DNA of 64,000 nt from positions 124,001-188,000 of the forward strand of contig NZ_JAUSTI010000004.1 in NCBI RefSeq assembly GCF_030812775.1, given 5' to 3'. Origin of the DNA: Paenibacillus tundrae (lineage in GTDB: Bacteria > Bacillota > Bacilli > Paenibacillales > Paenibacillaceae). How positions within the stretch are numbered: position 1 is the first letter of the stretch; each line of letters starts with the position of its first letter. Both the position numbers and the translations under genes were made by a program. Under the pieces are notes generated by a model, which did no database searches, had not been told where the DNA came from, and saw nothing but the letters and a program-made list of their open reading frames with translations. Positions 31,362 to 43,259 of the stretch are shown piece by piece.

Positions 31362-32336
31362 ATGAAAAAGAGAATGATCCTGCCGTTGATTGTGATCCTG
31401 CTGTTCACGATCATCGCCAGCGCCTGCGATAACGATGCTTCAAACAATGCAACCAGTAACAGCAACCAGGGGGCTGCTGCTGATACAACAAGTACAGGTG
31501 CTGCTCAGGAAGAGACAACGGATACGATTACGTATCAGTCTGAAACTGGCCCTGTAGAGATTCCGGCCAAGCCCGAGAGAATCGTTGCTCTGTCTAATGG
31601 TCCTAATATACTTTCTATGGATGTAACACCAGTGGGTGTGGATGAATGGACTGCGGCAAATCCGCTGTTCAAGGACAAATTAAAAGATGTTGCCATCGTA
31701 ACAGACTCGGATCCAGAGAGCATCGCGGCATTGAATCCGGATTTAATCATCGCAGGTTCAACGGCGAAGAATCTAGAACAACTGGCTAAGATTGCACCTA
31801 CCATTGTGTATACTTGGGGCAAACTGGACTACTTGGATCAACAGTTAGAGATCGGTAAAGTACTGAATAAAGAAGCTGAAGCACAAGCATGGATTGATGA
31901 TTTCACGAAAAGAGCCGGGGATATCGGTAATGAGATCAAAGCGAAATATGGGGATAACGTGAAGGTATCCACCATTGAAATATTTGAAAAAGAAGTGTTT
32001 GTCATGGGAGATCACTGGGCGCGGGGAACTGAAGCGTTATATCAAGCCATGAAGCTGAATATGCCGGAACAAGTGAAGAATGATACATTACAAGAAGGGT
32101 ATCACTCCTTATCGCTAGAGGTTCTTCCTGAATACATGGGTGATTTTGTTGTAGTCAGCAGAGATATGACTCGGGATAATGAAATTATGAAATCTACCAT
32201 TTGGAGCAATATACCCGCTGTTCAGAATAAACACGTTATTGAGCTGGAAACGAAAGCTGTCACGTATAGTGATCCAACTACGCTTGAATATGTATTGAAC
32301 ATCTTCAAAGAAGCATTTCTTGGTGAATCGAAGTAA
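31362..32336 (+). CDS. Iron-siderophore ABC transporter substrate-binding lipoprotein
   Basis: A 324-residue FecB/FhuD-type (helical backbone, class III) binding protein. The signal ends in a lipobox ASAC (Cys22), then an Ala/Thr/Asn linker. The domain begins TGPVEIPAKPERIVALS and includes the typical NPDLIIAG and APTIVYTWGK segments. The ligand class is probably ferric citrate, hydroxamate or catecholate siderophore; the sequence does not decide. It is an orphan: no permease or ATPase is adjacent. A perfect Fur box and consensus promoter precede it, and a 15-bp bidirectional terminator follows. Confidence 0.92.
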   Translation: MKKRMILPLIVILLFTIIASACDNDASNNATSNSNQGAAADTTSTGAAQEETTDTITYQSETGPVEIPAKPERIVALSNGPNILSMDVTPVGVDEWTAANPLFKDKLKDVAIVTDSDPESIAALNPDLIIAGSTAKNLEQLAKIAPTIVYTWGKLDYLDQQLEIGKVLNKEAEAQAWIDDFTKRAGDIGNEIKAKYGDNVKVSTIEIFEKEVFVMGDHWARGTEALYQAMKLNMPEQVKNDTLQEGYHSLSLEVLPEYMGDFVVVSRDMTRDNEIMKSTIWSNIPAVQNKHVIELETKAVTYSDPTTLEYVLNIFKEAFLGESK

Positions 32337-32433
32337 GTAGACGAGCTTATAAGTTCTTTTACACCGATTGAAAATGACAACCTACAACCACGCGCACAAG
32401 TTTGGGCGGCACGTTTTATAATTACGGAGAAAT

Positions 32434-32505
32434 AAAACAACCTTCTCGCTCATCGAGAAGGTTGTTTTGTTATGGAAGAGCAATTTAAACTGCTCTTATT
32501 TTTTC
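32434..32505. terminator. Bidirectional terminator plus a second hairpin between convergent genes
   Basis: AAAACAACCTTCTCG (32434-32448) and CGAGAAGGTTGTTTT (32454-32468) form a perfect 15-bp stem with a CTCAT loop, flanked by A and T runs on both strands. A second hairpin, AAGAGCA (32476-32482) with TGCTCTT (32491-32497), is followed by ATTTTTT. They separate the convergent iron lipoprotein and OpuA permease genes. Confidence 0.93.
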
Positions 32506-32536
32506 CAAAATTCAGGTTTATTAACCTCGAATTGGT

Positions 32537-36326
<3,790 letters not shown>

Positions 36327-36457
36327 GTTTTCACCCCTTCTGATGTGTTGTGCACTTCGAACGGCTTACAGCATCCACAAGCCCATACACTTGTGCGCCC
36401 AGCCACGAAATCCGGTAATCGTTGCTTCGCTTCCCGTCTTTCTGGGTAACGTGTTTT

Positions 36458-36486
36458 ATTCTAACAATACTTAACCAGTATATCAA
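36458..36486 (-). promoter_or_regulatory. Predicted sigma-A promoter of the opuA operon
   Basis: On the minus strand TTGATA (36486-36481), a 17-bp spacer and TAGAAT (36463-36458) form a near-consensus promoter about 130 bp before the OpuAA start. Confidence 0.75.
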
Positions 36487-36495
36487 CCGAATAAA

Positions 36496-36531
36496 CAGTA
36501 CATAATGTTTGTACAGTAAAAACTGTACAAA
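36496..36531. promoter_or_regulatory. Palindromic operator candidate for the GbsR-like regulator
   Basis: TTTGTACAGT (36508-36517) and ACTGTACAAA (36522-36531) form a perfect 10+10 palindrome with an AAAA spacer. An additional half-site AACAGTACAT lies just left (36494-36503). The array sits immediately upstream of the opuA -35 and between the opuA operon and the GbsR-like gene. Confidence 0.7.
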
Positions 36532-36824
36532 GTTTTCCTTTGATATACTCCGTCTATCTCCTTATTCTGGCTAATTAGATACCTTTACTTTTCAGAATGC
36601 TTTTTCTAAAATAGAAAATGGGTTGAATTGAAGTTGATATTTTTGGTTAAAAGAGAGTCATAGGCAAATGTATCTTGGTAAAGTTTCCATTTTAATACAT
36701 TGGGTGATCGAAGCCCTCTGGCGTATAGGATGTCCGGCCGGATGCTTTCCCATGTAAGCAGGACTTTGTAAGGATGCAATTATTTTTGCCAAGACTGGTA
36801 ATGTTCAGAATGGAGGTTGCAAGC

Positions 36825-37388
36825 ATGGGCTTGGACCATTTACAAGAAGAGCAGCAGGAAACAGTTCTCAGAATCCGGAAACGCGTCATTGAAGCGATTG
36901 GACGTAATATGGATCTATACGGCGTGACGCTGTCCACGGGACACTTATACGGTTTACTTTTTTTTGCGGACAAACCTATGACCCTTGACGATATGGGACG
37001 GGAAATGGAAATGAGCAAAACAAGCATGAGTACCGGCGTACGCACCCTGCTGGATCTGAAAATGGTGAATAAAGTATGGAGTAAGGGCTCTCGTAAAGAT
37101 CTATATGAAGTAGAGTATGACTGGCACCAGACGTTTACAGATTATTTCGTCATTAAATGGAGAAAAGCGGTGGAGAGCAATCTTCAGACCCTGCGCAAAT
37201 CCATTGAAGAACTAAATCGTTTAATTCGTGACTCGGATGAACAAGCTGACGCGGAGCTACTTCAGATCCTCATGGAGGACAAGAAGAAGATGCTGCAAGC
37301 GGAGGCATATTACAAATGGCTTGACCGATTAATTGATACAATGGAAGATGAAGAAATATACAAGCTAGTCCCTCGGGAAGAAGTTTAA
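36825..37388 (+). CDS. GbsR/OpcR-family transcriptional regulator
   Basis: A 187-residue MarR-like winged-helix repressor of the GbsR family, which controls choline and glycine betaine uptake and synthesis in Bacillus. The start is ATG 36825, eight bases after GGAGG; the frame extends upstream to 36774 without a ribosome site. The winged helix spans about residues 35-110 (PMTLDDMGREMEMSKTSMST), followed by a long helical dimerisation region. Divergent from the opuA operon, with the palindrome between them, so it very likely represses opuA when osmotic stress or choline is absent. Confidence 0.9.
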   Translation: MGLDHLQEEQQETVLRIRKRVIEAIGRNMDLYGVTLSTGHLYGLLFFADKPMTLDDMGREMEMSKTSMSTGVRTLLDLKMVNKVWSKGSRKDLYEVEYDWHQTFTDYFVIKWRKAVESNLQTLRKSIEELNRLIRDSDEQADAELLQILMEDKKKMLQAEAYYKWLDRLIDTMEDEEIYKLVPREEV

Positions 37389-37424
37389 GAACAGTCCTGA
37401 TCCTGAAAAAAAGATACTCAACAC

Positions 37425-37459
37425 AAAAAGGCGTTCTCCACACTGGAGGACGCTTTTTC
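37425..37459 (+). terminator. Terminator of the GbsR-like gene
   Basis: AAAAAGGCGTTCTCC pairs with GGAGGACGCTTTTT around ACACT (one G-T pair), flanked by A and T runs. Confidence 0.93.
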
Positions 37460-37492
37460 TGCGATTATAATGTAAAAACGTGCACTTAGGCT

Positions 37493-37721
37493 CTTATAGT
37501 GCGTGTTCAAAAAGGACGGTTTTCAGTACCAAGAAGATGGGATGAAGCTAGAAATGGAGTAGCGGAGCGTTGGCAAGCCTACGTGAACAACTACATTGTT
37601 TCCGAAGGAAACAAGCTTCGTAAGCATCCGCTTATTTCGGCTGAATCCCATATCGGGCGCTGAGATGCCACTCGCGCATCCATCGTAATCAAAAGCGAAC
37701 TTTTTGAACAACCTCTTATAG
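37493..37721 (-). repeat. Dispersed repeat R1, longest copy (229 bp)
   Basis: The ends are imperfect inverted repeats of about 32 bp sharing TGTTCAAAAAG at 37503-37514 and, inverted, 37700-37711. The right end (read on minus) begins CTATAAGAGGTTGTTC; its CTA TAA gives the last Leu codon and stop of the Btr-like gene. The internal sequence contains no transposase and matches the 14.4-kb copy over about 75 bp at the right end. Confidence 0.82.
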
Positions 37722-39338
37722 AGTCCAAGCTGTTTGAGAGAAGGCCGCATACTGTTGGGCAATCTGCTCTAATTCATTCATGATCTGAATCTGTCCGCGT
37801 GGTGTCCAGCATATCTCAAACCAATGATGAATGTCATGGACATTACCATGAAGTACAGCAGGTGAGCGGTTCCAGCCTGCCGTCTGCTTCATTCTGCGCA
37901 GCACCTTCTCACTTGCAGCAAGGGTGGGCACACGTTGAATTAACAGATGGTCTGTATCCAGTAATGGGGTACTCTCTGCTAAGAACTCACTTTGTGGTTG
38001 ATGGGGAGGAACAAGTTGTGCAGGCTGCAGCCCCAGCTCACCATATAACAATTCTGGTAGTGGATGATCAAACGTACCCTGTATGCGAACGAGTTGCGAT
38101 GTGACTTGAACAAGCGTAATACGCTCATTAGCAAAGTAAGTCTGCAGACGCTTGCTCGTCTCCAAGATTCGGAAGGCTAGCTCTTTGATATGAGATAACG
38201 CTTGTTTTTCCCTTCCAACCAGTTCACCGATTCGAAGATAACTTTCGCGCCAGTCTTCCACTTTGTTCAGGACAATAGTGGGTGCAATGCTTTTGAGTGT
38301 ATCCACATATGGCTCATGGTACCCATCTGCGATGATTAAATCAGGCTTGGCTCTGCGAAGTTTATCTAATTGAGTAGTGAACTGACGATGGGATTCTCTA
38401 TCAACGACTTCTCTGTCATTCCATGCATTAACTGAGCCAACCGGCTCAAGATCTAGGGAAGACAGGTGTTCAGACAGGGCAAGCACCGATGCAGTGGCAA
38501 CTTTTAATTGATTTTGCTTCATATATAAACTAGGGGAAATACCCACAGTTTGTTTGAATTTGCGATTGAAATAATATTCGTTGCCATATCCGACGGATTC
38601 TGCGATCTCTTTAATAGAACAATCATTTTGTTTTAATTGTGATTTGGCTTTGCAGATTCGAAGTCCGTTCAGATAATCGGTGGGGGACATGCCCTTTGCT
38701 TTTTTGAAGCTTCGAGAATAAGAGCTGGGCGTAAGGTTGGCAATTTTGGCGAGTTGGTCCATGCTAATCCCGTCTCCCATGCAGCGGTGCATATATCGGA
38801 TACTACGCTCGAGTGCCGGATCAACTCGTTCTTGATTCGCTTCTAGCCGATGCTCTGAGACGTACTGGAGCAATTCATGGAGCTGGCTATGTATGCTAAC
38901 AAAATGATCTTGCGTCACACCACGATATGCATCGTACAGTTGTTTAAAGCGCGCCACGAGCTGCTGTTCCTGACGGACAAGTATTCTGCCTGTATGCCAA
39001 TGCAGTGGAAGTCCAGGAACAGATGTCATTTTCCATTCACCGTGGATTTGCTGCACGATGACCGTGCTCATGCTCACTAGAATAAATTCCGTTATATTGG
39101 ACGAAGAGGTAGCTTCGACGTGTGTTCCTTCTTCTAAGACAAACAGTTGATTGGCTGTAGCCGAATAGAGTTCATCATTAAGGGACAGAAGCCCTTCACC
39201 TTGTAAAACAAGGCACAGCATTGGACGGGACACCGCTCTGCTATTTACACGGAAATTCTCCCCACGGCGAACCCGGCACATGGAAGAGAGCAACGGCAGA
39301 GATGAAGTTTCATTATTGAAAGAAAGCTGTTCAGTCAT
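37716..39338 (-). CDS. AraC-family regulator with periplasmic-binding-like domain (Btr-like)
   Basis: A 540-residue regulator with N-terminal cupin-like domain (about 15-150), AraC HTH pair (about 185-280, ending VGISPSLYMK) and C-terminal FecB/FeuA-like siderophore-binding domain (about 290-530). This architecture is that of B. subtilis Btr, which binds ferric bacillibactin in the cytosol and activates feuABC. ATG 39338 is chosen because AGGA lies eight bases upstream; the ATG three codons earlier overlaps that site. A Fur box precedes it. No feuABC is adjacent, so the target may be the iron lipoprotein at 31.4 kb or genes elsewhere. Its stop codon is inside R1. Confidence 0.9.
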   Translation of the reverse strand: MTEQLSFNNETSSLPLLSSMCRVRRGENFRVNSRAVSRPMLCLVLQGEGLLSLNDELYSATANQLFVLEEGTHVEATSSSNITEFILVSMSTVIVQQIHGEWKMTSVPGLPLHWHTGRILVRQEQQLVARFKQLYDAYRGVTQDHFVSIHSQLHELLQYVSEHRLEANQERVDPALERSIRYMHRCMGDGISMDQLAKIANLTPSSYSRSFKKAKGMSPTDYLNGLRICKAKSQLKQNDCSIKEIAESVGYGNEYYFNRKFKQTVGISPSLYMKQNQLKVATASVLALSEHLSSLDLEPVGSVNAWNDREVVDRESHRQFTTQLDKLRRAKPDLIIADGYHEPYVDTLKSIAPTIVLNKVEDWRESYLRIGELVGREKQALSHIKELAFRILETSKRLQTYFANERITLVQVTSQLVRIQGTFDHPLPELLYGELGLQPAQLVPPHQPQSEFLAESTPLLDTDHLLIQRVPTLAASEKVLRRMKQTAGWNRSPAVLHGNVHDIHHWFEICWTPRGQIQIMNELEQIAQQYAAFSQTAWTL

Positions 39339-39369
39339 ACCGACCATCCTTTTTGGCTCATTTTCTTAA

Positions 39370-39384
39370 TGATAACAATTATCA
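39370..39384 (-). promoter_or_regulatory. Fur box upstream of the Btr-like gene
   Basis: TGATAACAATTATCA matches the 7-1-7 Fur consensus with one mismatch and lies about 30 bp before the start codon, so the regulator is itself iron-repressed. Confidence 0.88.
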
Positions 39385-39427
39385 TTCTCATATGGAAGTT
39401 TTTTTTGAAATTGAATAACGTATAAAC

Positions 39428-39465
39428 AAAAAAATACCCCGAACCTTAGTAGGTTCAGGGTATTT
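39428..39465 (-). terminator. Terminator of the exported beta-propeller-like gene
   Basis: On the minus strand AAATACCCTGAACCT pairs with AGGTTCGGGGTATTT (one mismatch) around ACTA, followed by seven T. Confidence 0.93.
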
Positions 39466-39490
39466 CTCAAGCACTAGAATTGAACGTTGC

Positions 39491-40777
39491 TTAGTTTGAT
39501 GTAACCAAGCGGATATCGTCAAGGTATACGTCACTAAGCGCTTTTTTGCCTGTGCCGTTGGCATTTACGTGGTACAACCGATAGAGGTCATTTGCGTTGA
39601 TGTAGAATACGCCTGGCACGTTGTTTCTGAATAGGAAGGTATCCCATTCTTCACCAGTAAGTTTGGTTACCTTGAAGGTTGTTGTAACAGAGTAGAGACC
39701 GTTGTTGCCTGAGATGTACACCGTTGTTGGTGTGCTGTTCGTGTACTGATTGGATGCATAGGTTACGTTGTTCAGGTTCAGGGTAGTTGATTTAGTCACC
39801 TTGTTGCTAGCAAACGTTTTGCCGTAAGCTTTTTTGTCTGCATCAATGATGACTACTTTATCTGTTCCTAGGGCTGTTACTTCTCGCACACTCTTGCTGT
39901 GAACCTGGAAGGTCTTGCCCGCAGAAGTCAGAGCGAAGGCTTTACCTGTTGCATAGTTATAATCTTTGTTGCTATCAAGCACGATGCCTTTGTTATAAAC
40001 GTAAAGGTTATTTCCCCAGCCACCGGAGTACACAGCGTTCACATCAAGCTTAGACTTGGGATTAACAGCTGTACCCTTGCCCGTATTGTAGTTTACTTTG
40101 TACAAAACCATTGCATTGGTTGAATAGTAATCCTCGTAGGGATCTGTATTGAGCATCACTTGCAACTCATTTTTAGCTTCATTCAGTAGGTAACGACTCT
40201 CTACAGCACCAGAGGCAATCCGTTGCACAGCTCCGCTACCATTAGAAGCTTTGGAGACAAACCATGTGTTGCCATTAACGAGACCGTTGTAGTATATGCG
40301 ACCTTTATTGACCGAGAACATTGGGAATTCTGTATCTGCTTTATCGGCAATCTTTGTAGCGGAAGACGCAGCGCTATTTCCATTTGCTCGATAGATCTGT
40401 CCTGTTGTATCTAGATAATAAATGAATCCGTTATCGGTGTAGTAGTCGAGTACACCTGTTGCATATGTTTCCGCAGCATCACTTGATCCATCATTCGGGA
40501 CTCTAAGCAGGGTTGTAGAATTATTGGATGGCAGGTAGTAGAGATAAGAGCCTGCTTCCACCGGATCGGTACCTTCATAATCAATCAATACTTCTGTAGT
40601 TTCGCTGCCGTCCCCAGTCACCTTGTAGAGAACACCATCCGAATCATAATACACGCTAGACTGACTAAGCGTTGCAGCTTGTACCTCAGTCCCACCAATG
40701 AGTGTTGCGCCTCCCACCAGTGCGCAGATCAGCAATGCTCCCATGGAGCGCTGCATTTTGGCCAACCATTTGTTCAT
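39491..40777 (-). CDS. Secreted protein with DUF5050-like beta-propeller repeats
   Basis: A 428-residue exported protein. ATG 40777 is chosen because GGGTGA lies ten bases upstream, whereas the frame's first ATG (40801) has none. It has a signal peptide of about 35 residues ending VQAAT. The mature part has repeated short units of the form VYYDSDGVLYKVT, YLYYLPSN, FIYYLDTTGQIYRAN, RIYYNGLVN, characteristic of DUF5050-type propellers in which an aromatic YY pair recurs every 45-50 residues. No catalytic motif is visible; a wall-associated binding role is plausible. Confidence 0.82.
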   Translation of the reverse strand: MNKWLAKMQRSMGALLICALVGGATLIGGTEVQAATLSQSSVYYDSDGVLYKVTGDGSETTEVLIDYEGTDPVEAGSYLYYLPSNNSTTLLRVPNDGSSDAAETYATGVLDYYTDNGFIYYLDTTGQIYRANGNSAASSATKIADKADTEFPMFSVNKGRIYYNGLVNGNTWFVSKASNGSGAVQRIASGAVESRYLLNEAKNELQVMLNTDPYEDYYSTNAMVLYKVNYNTGKGTAVNPKSKLDVNAVYSGGWGNNLYVYNKGIVLDSNKDYNYATGKAFALTSAGKTFQVHSKSVREVTALGTDKVVIIDADKKAYGKTFASNKVTKSTTLNLNNVTYASNQYTNSTPTTVYISGNNGLYSVTTTFKVTKLTGEEWDTFLFRNNVPGVFYINANDLYRLYHVNANGTGKKALSDVYLDDIRLVTSN

Positions 40778-40929
40778 AATGAAATCGTCACCCTTCTTCA
40801 TGTTATATATGTATAGACCTTTAAATTATATCGGTAAACAAGGGAAAAAATGTTACAGCTCCCAAACAGTCTTCCCCAGATATTACCTATAAGTGTCTAT
40901 CAAGTTATAAAATGAGGAGATCGGTACTT

Positions 40930-40941
40930 CTACACGTGTAG
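40930..40941. repeat. Perfect 12-bp palindrome
   Basis: CTACACGTGTAG lies just after the ABC-2 permease stop codon. There is no T-run, so it is more like a protein-binding site or RNA hairpin than a terminator. Confidence 0.4.
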
Positions 40942-40945
40942 CAAT

Positions 40946-41779
40946 CTAAATCTGACTCTCTGCTAATTGCTGGCGGCTGTTCCAGAGTGTAACGAGACGA
41001 AGCAGGATGAAGCAGACTAGTAGAAGAATTGCACCAATGAGAAGTAACATGAAAGGACGAATCAGCAGCATTCCACTTGCCTGACCAGCAATGAGAGCAA
41101 GTAGTGGAATAACGACGAGACCACCAAGCTGATAGGCTTCCTGAAATCCACGTACTTTGGCTGAGATGAGCACATTGAATAGGATGACCATCAGACTACA
41201 TGAAGGCACAACCCAGAGAACTAAGATGATCCAGTTGAGATTAGGAAACATCAATTGTCCGAACATCGGGTACATCAGAATATTGGCAATGATGCCATAG
41301 ATGATGAATGTAACCCAAGATAGCAGCACAGAAGGGATGAAGGCGGCAAGCACTTTTCCTTTGAACAAGGTATCCATGCTGATGGGTATGAATAATAACC
41401 CCTCCAATGTCTTGCGCTCTTTCTCACCAGCGAAGCTGTTCGCCGTTAATATGCTGGATGCCATCACTGGAATGATGAGGAACAAAGGAGCGAACATGTA
41501 CAAGGCAAGGTAATAGACAATTCGATGATTATCCGTAGGCATGGAAGCGAGCTGAGGGATTTGCCCTGAACGCGTGAGTGCATCTAGAGAATCAAGCATA
41601 AATTCAAGATTACCTATGGTACGTAGTTCTGTTCTTGAGGCTACCCATAGAAGGGCGGCAGGCATAATAATACCAATCAGAAGTGGAACAATGATCATAG
41701 GAAGCCAGAGCTGCACACTGGCAGTGATAGCTCGAATATCTTTGCGAACAAGTGCACGAATAGCATGACGTTTATTCAT
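40946..41779 (-). CDS. ABC-2-type transporter permease
   Basis: A 277-residue membrane subunit of an ABC-2 exporter. Six hydrophobic segments are visible, with a long external loop between the first and second (about 45-95). The NSFAGEKERKTLEGLLFIPI segment (about 131-150) is typical of NatB/ABC-2 families. The start overlaps the end of the ATPase gene by 8 bp (41772-41779) and has GGGAGG upstream, so the two are translationally linked. The substrate is not evident; related systems export sodium, lipids, peptides or drugs. Confidence 0.88.
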   Translation of the reverse strand: MNKRHAIRALVRKDIRAITASVQLWLPMIIVPLLIGIIMPAALLWVASRTELRTIGNLEFMLDSLDALTRSGQIPQLASMPTDNHRIVYYLALYMFAPLFLIIPVMASSILTANSFAGEKERKTLEGLLFIPISMDTLFKGKVLAAFIPSVLLSWVTFIIYGIIANILMYPMFGQLMFPNLNWIILVLWVVPSCSLMVILFNVLISAKVRGFQEAYQLGGLVVIPLLALIAGQASGMLLIRPFMLLLIGAILLLVCFILLRLVTLWNSRQQLAESQI

Positions 41780-42677
41780 GGTGGTGTGCCTCCCTTATGG
41801 CAAAATAAATACGCTCAAGATCACTGTTAACAATGCGAGCTTGATAAACCTCCCCGTGCGCAGTCAACTGTCTTAGCAAGGTTGGAATATCCTCACGGGA
41901 TTGAAGCTGGAAGACAGCTCGCTGTGCGGATATAACCTCAGGGGTATAACCTTCGACCCGATCCCATCCCTCTGGCAGAACAGCTTCTACTTCGATCCGC
42001 GGCGCCGTCTGGTAACGGCTAATAATCTCATGCTCAGTTCCTTCCTCCACTTTGCAGCCATTCTGCATAAATACATAATGGTCACACACGGCTGAGAGCT
42101 GGGATAATACGTGAGATGACACGAGAATCGTCAGGTGTTCCTCCTTGTTGAGACGACGGATCATCCGAAGAACCATCTGAATTCCATCAGGATCTAGCCC
42201 GTTAGTCGGTTCATCTAGAAACAGAACGGATGGACGGTGTAGCAATACCCGTGCTAGTCCTAATCTTTTTTTCATACCTGTACTGTAGGTGCCGACTTTA
42301 CGATGTTGATAATCTTGAAGCTCCAATAAATCCACAAGTTCGTTTATTCTTGCATCACGCTGCGGAATACCAAAAGCATCTGCAAAGAAAGCCAAATTGT
42401 CACGCCCACTCATATTGTCATAGAGCCCGCTCTGTTCCGTCAGTGTACCGCACATGGCAAGAACCTTCTCTGTCTCCACGAACGGATCAAGCCCATGAAT
42501 TCGAACCTGTCCGCCGGAAGCGCCAAGAACACCATTCATGATGCGAATCAGAGTGGTTTTACCTGAGCCGTTAGGGCCAATCAAACCTGTGATACTGCCT
42601 TCTGTAAGGGTAAAGCTAACATCGTTTAATGCTTGATGATCCTTGAACTGTTTAGAGATATTACGAACATTAATCAT
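41772..42677 (-). CDS. ABC-2-type transporter ATP-binding protein
   Basis: A 301-residue ATPase with Walker A GPNGSGKTT (about 34-42), signature YSTGMKKRLGLARVL, Walker B VLFLDEPTNGLDP and the H-loop VSSHVL. A C-terminal accessory region of about 80 residues (RIEVEAVLPEGW onward) is typical of drug- or Na+-export ATPases. It is the first gene of the pair with the downstream permease. The ribosome site is weak (GGTGA). The 580 bp upstream contain no gene. Confidence 0.92.
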   Translation of the reverse strand: MINVRNISKQFKDHQALNDVSFTLTEGSITGLIGPNGSGKTTLIRIMNGVLGASGGQVRIHGLDPFVETEKVLAMCGTLTEQSGLYDNMSGRDNLAFFADAFGIPQRDARINELVDLLELQDYQHRKVGTYSTGMKKRLGLARVLLHRPSVLFLDEPTNGLDPDGIQMVLRMIRRLNKEEHLTILVSSHVLSQLSAVCDHYVFMQNGCKVEEGTEHEIISRYQTAPRIEVEAVLPEGWDRVEGYTPEVISAQRAVFQLQSREDIPTLLRQLTAHGEVYQARIVNSDLERIYFAIREAHHHE

Positions 42678-43259
42678 AGGTATTCACCGTCTTTCATACT
42701 GATCAGAGCTTCGTTAGCGATGATTCGTCTTGCACTTCGCTCGATCGATGTTTACTAATGATACGAGTAGCTTAGCCAGATCGTTCAATCCTTCTCGAAA
42801 ATAGTTATGATGGATGTTCAAAAGTACGCCTCTGCTTGATTTAAGCAGCTAAAGGTATATGAAATTGATTCGAATTTGTATCTTTTTCTATCTTTAGTCC
42901 CAAGTGATCAATATCGTTATGAACCTAAAGTCTATTGAATTCGGGTCCCAGGTTTGTTTTCATCCGTTCTGCTACCTAGTATCCTGAATATAAGGTGACT
43001 GAAGTCGTTTCAGTGCTAATGCCACTGTGGTAATGATAGGATAGAACCCCAATGATCCATATAAAAACGAATTATTCGTCTAACGCCGGTCTTGGTGAAC
43101 AAGGCCGGCTTGACGCGTGGTTTTAACCTATGTGATCTAATCTATCGTTGCTGCAACAATCTATTTATATGTATACATATTTAATTCGTCTAACAGATCA
43201 AATTCCCCATATAGGTTATGGAGTTATGATGTGGTTGGACTTTAAGGAAGGTGAACGAT
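42678..43259. other. Gap between the ABC-2 and HSP90 operons
   Basis: No gene found. A GC-rich hairpin (GCCGGTCTTG 43085-43094 with CAAGGCCGGC 43100-43109) lacks a T-run. ATTCGTCTAAC occurs twice, just before the hairpin and near 43185. A plausible promoter for the HSP90 gene is TTGCTG (43148-43153), 18 bp, TATACA (43172-43177), low confidence. Confidence 0.4.

Noticed and set aside
37491..37721. CTCTTATAG at both ends of R1 as a 9-bp target-site duplication
   Set aside because: The same bases occur at the ends of the 14.4-kb copy at a different site, so they belong to the element rather than to the target.
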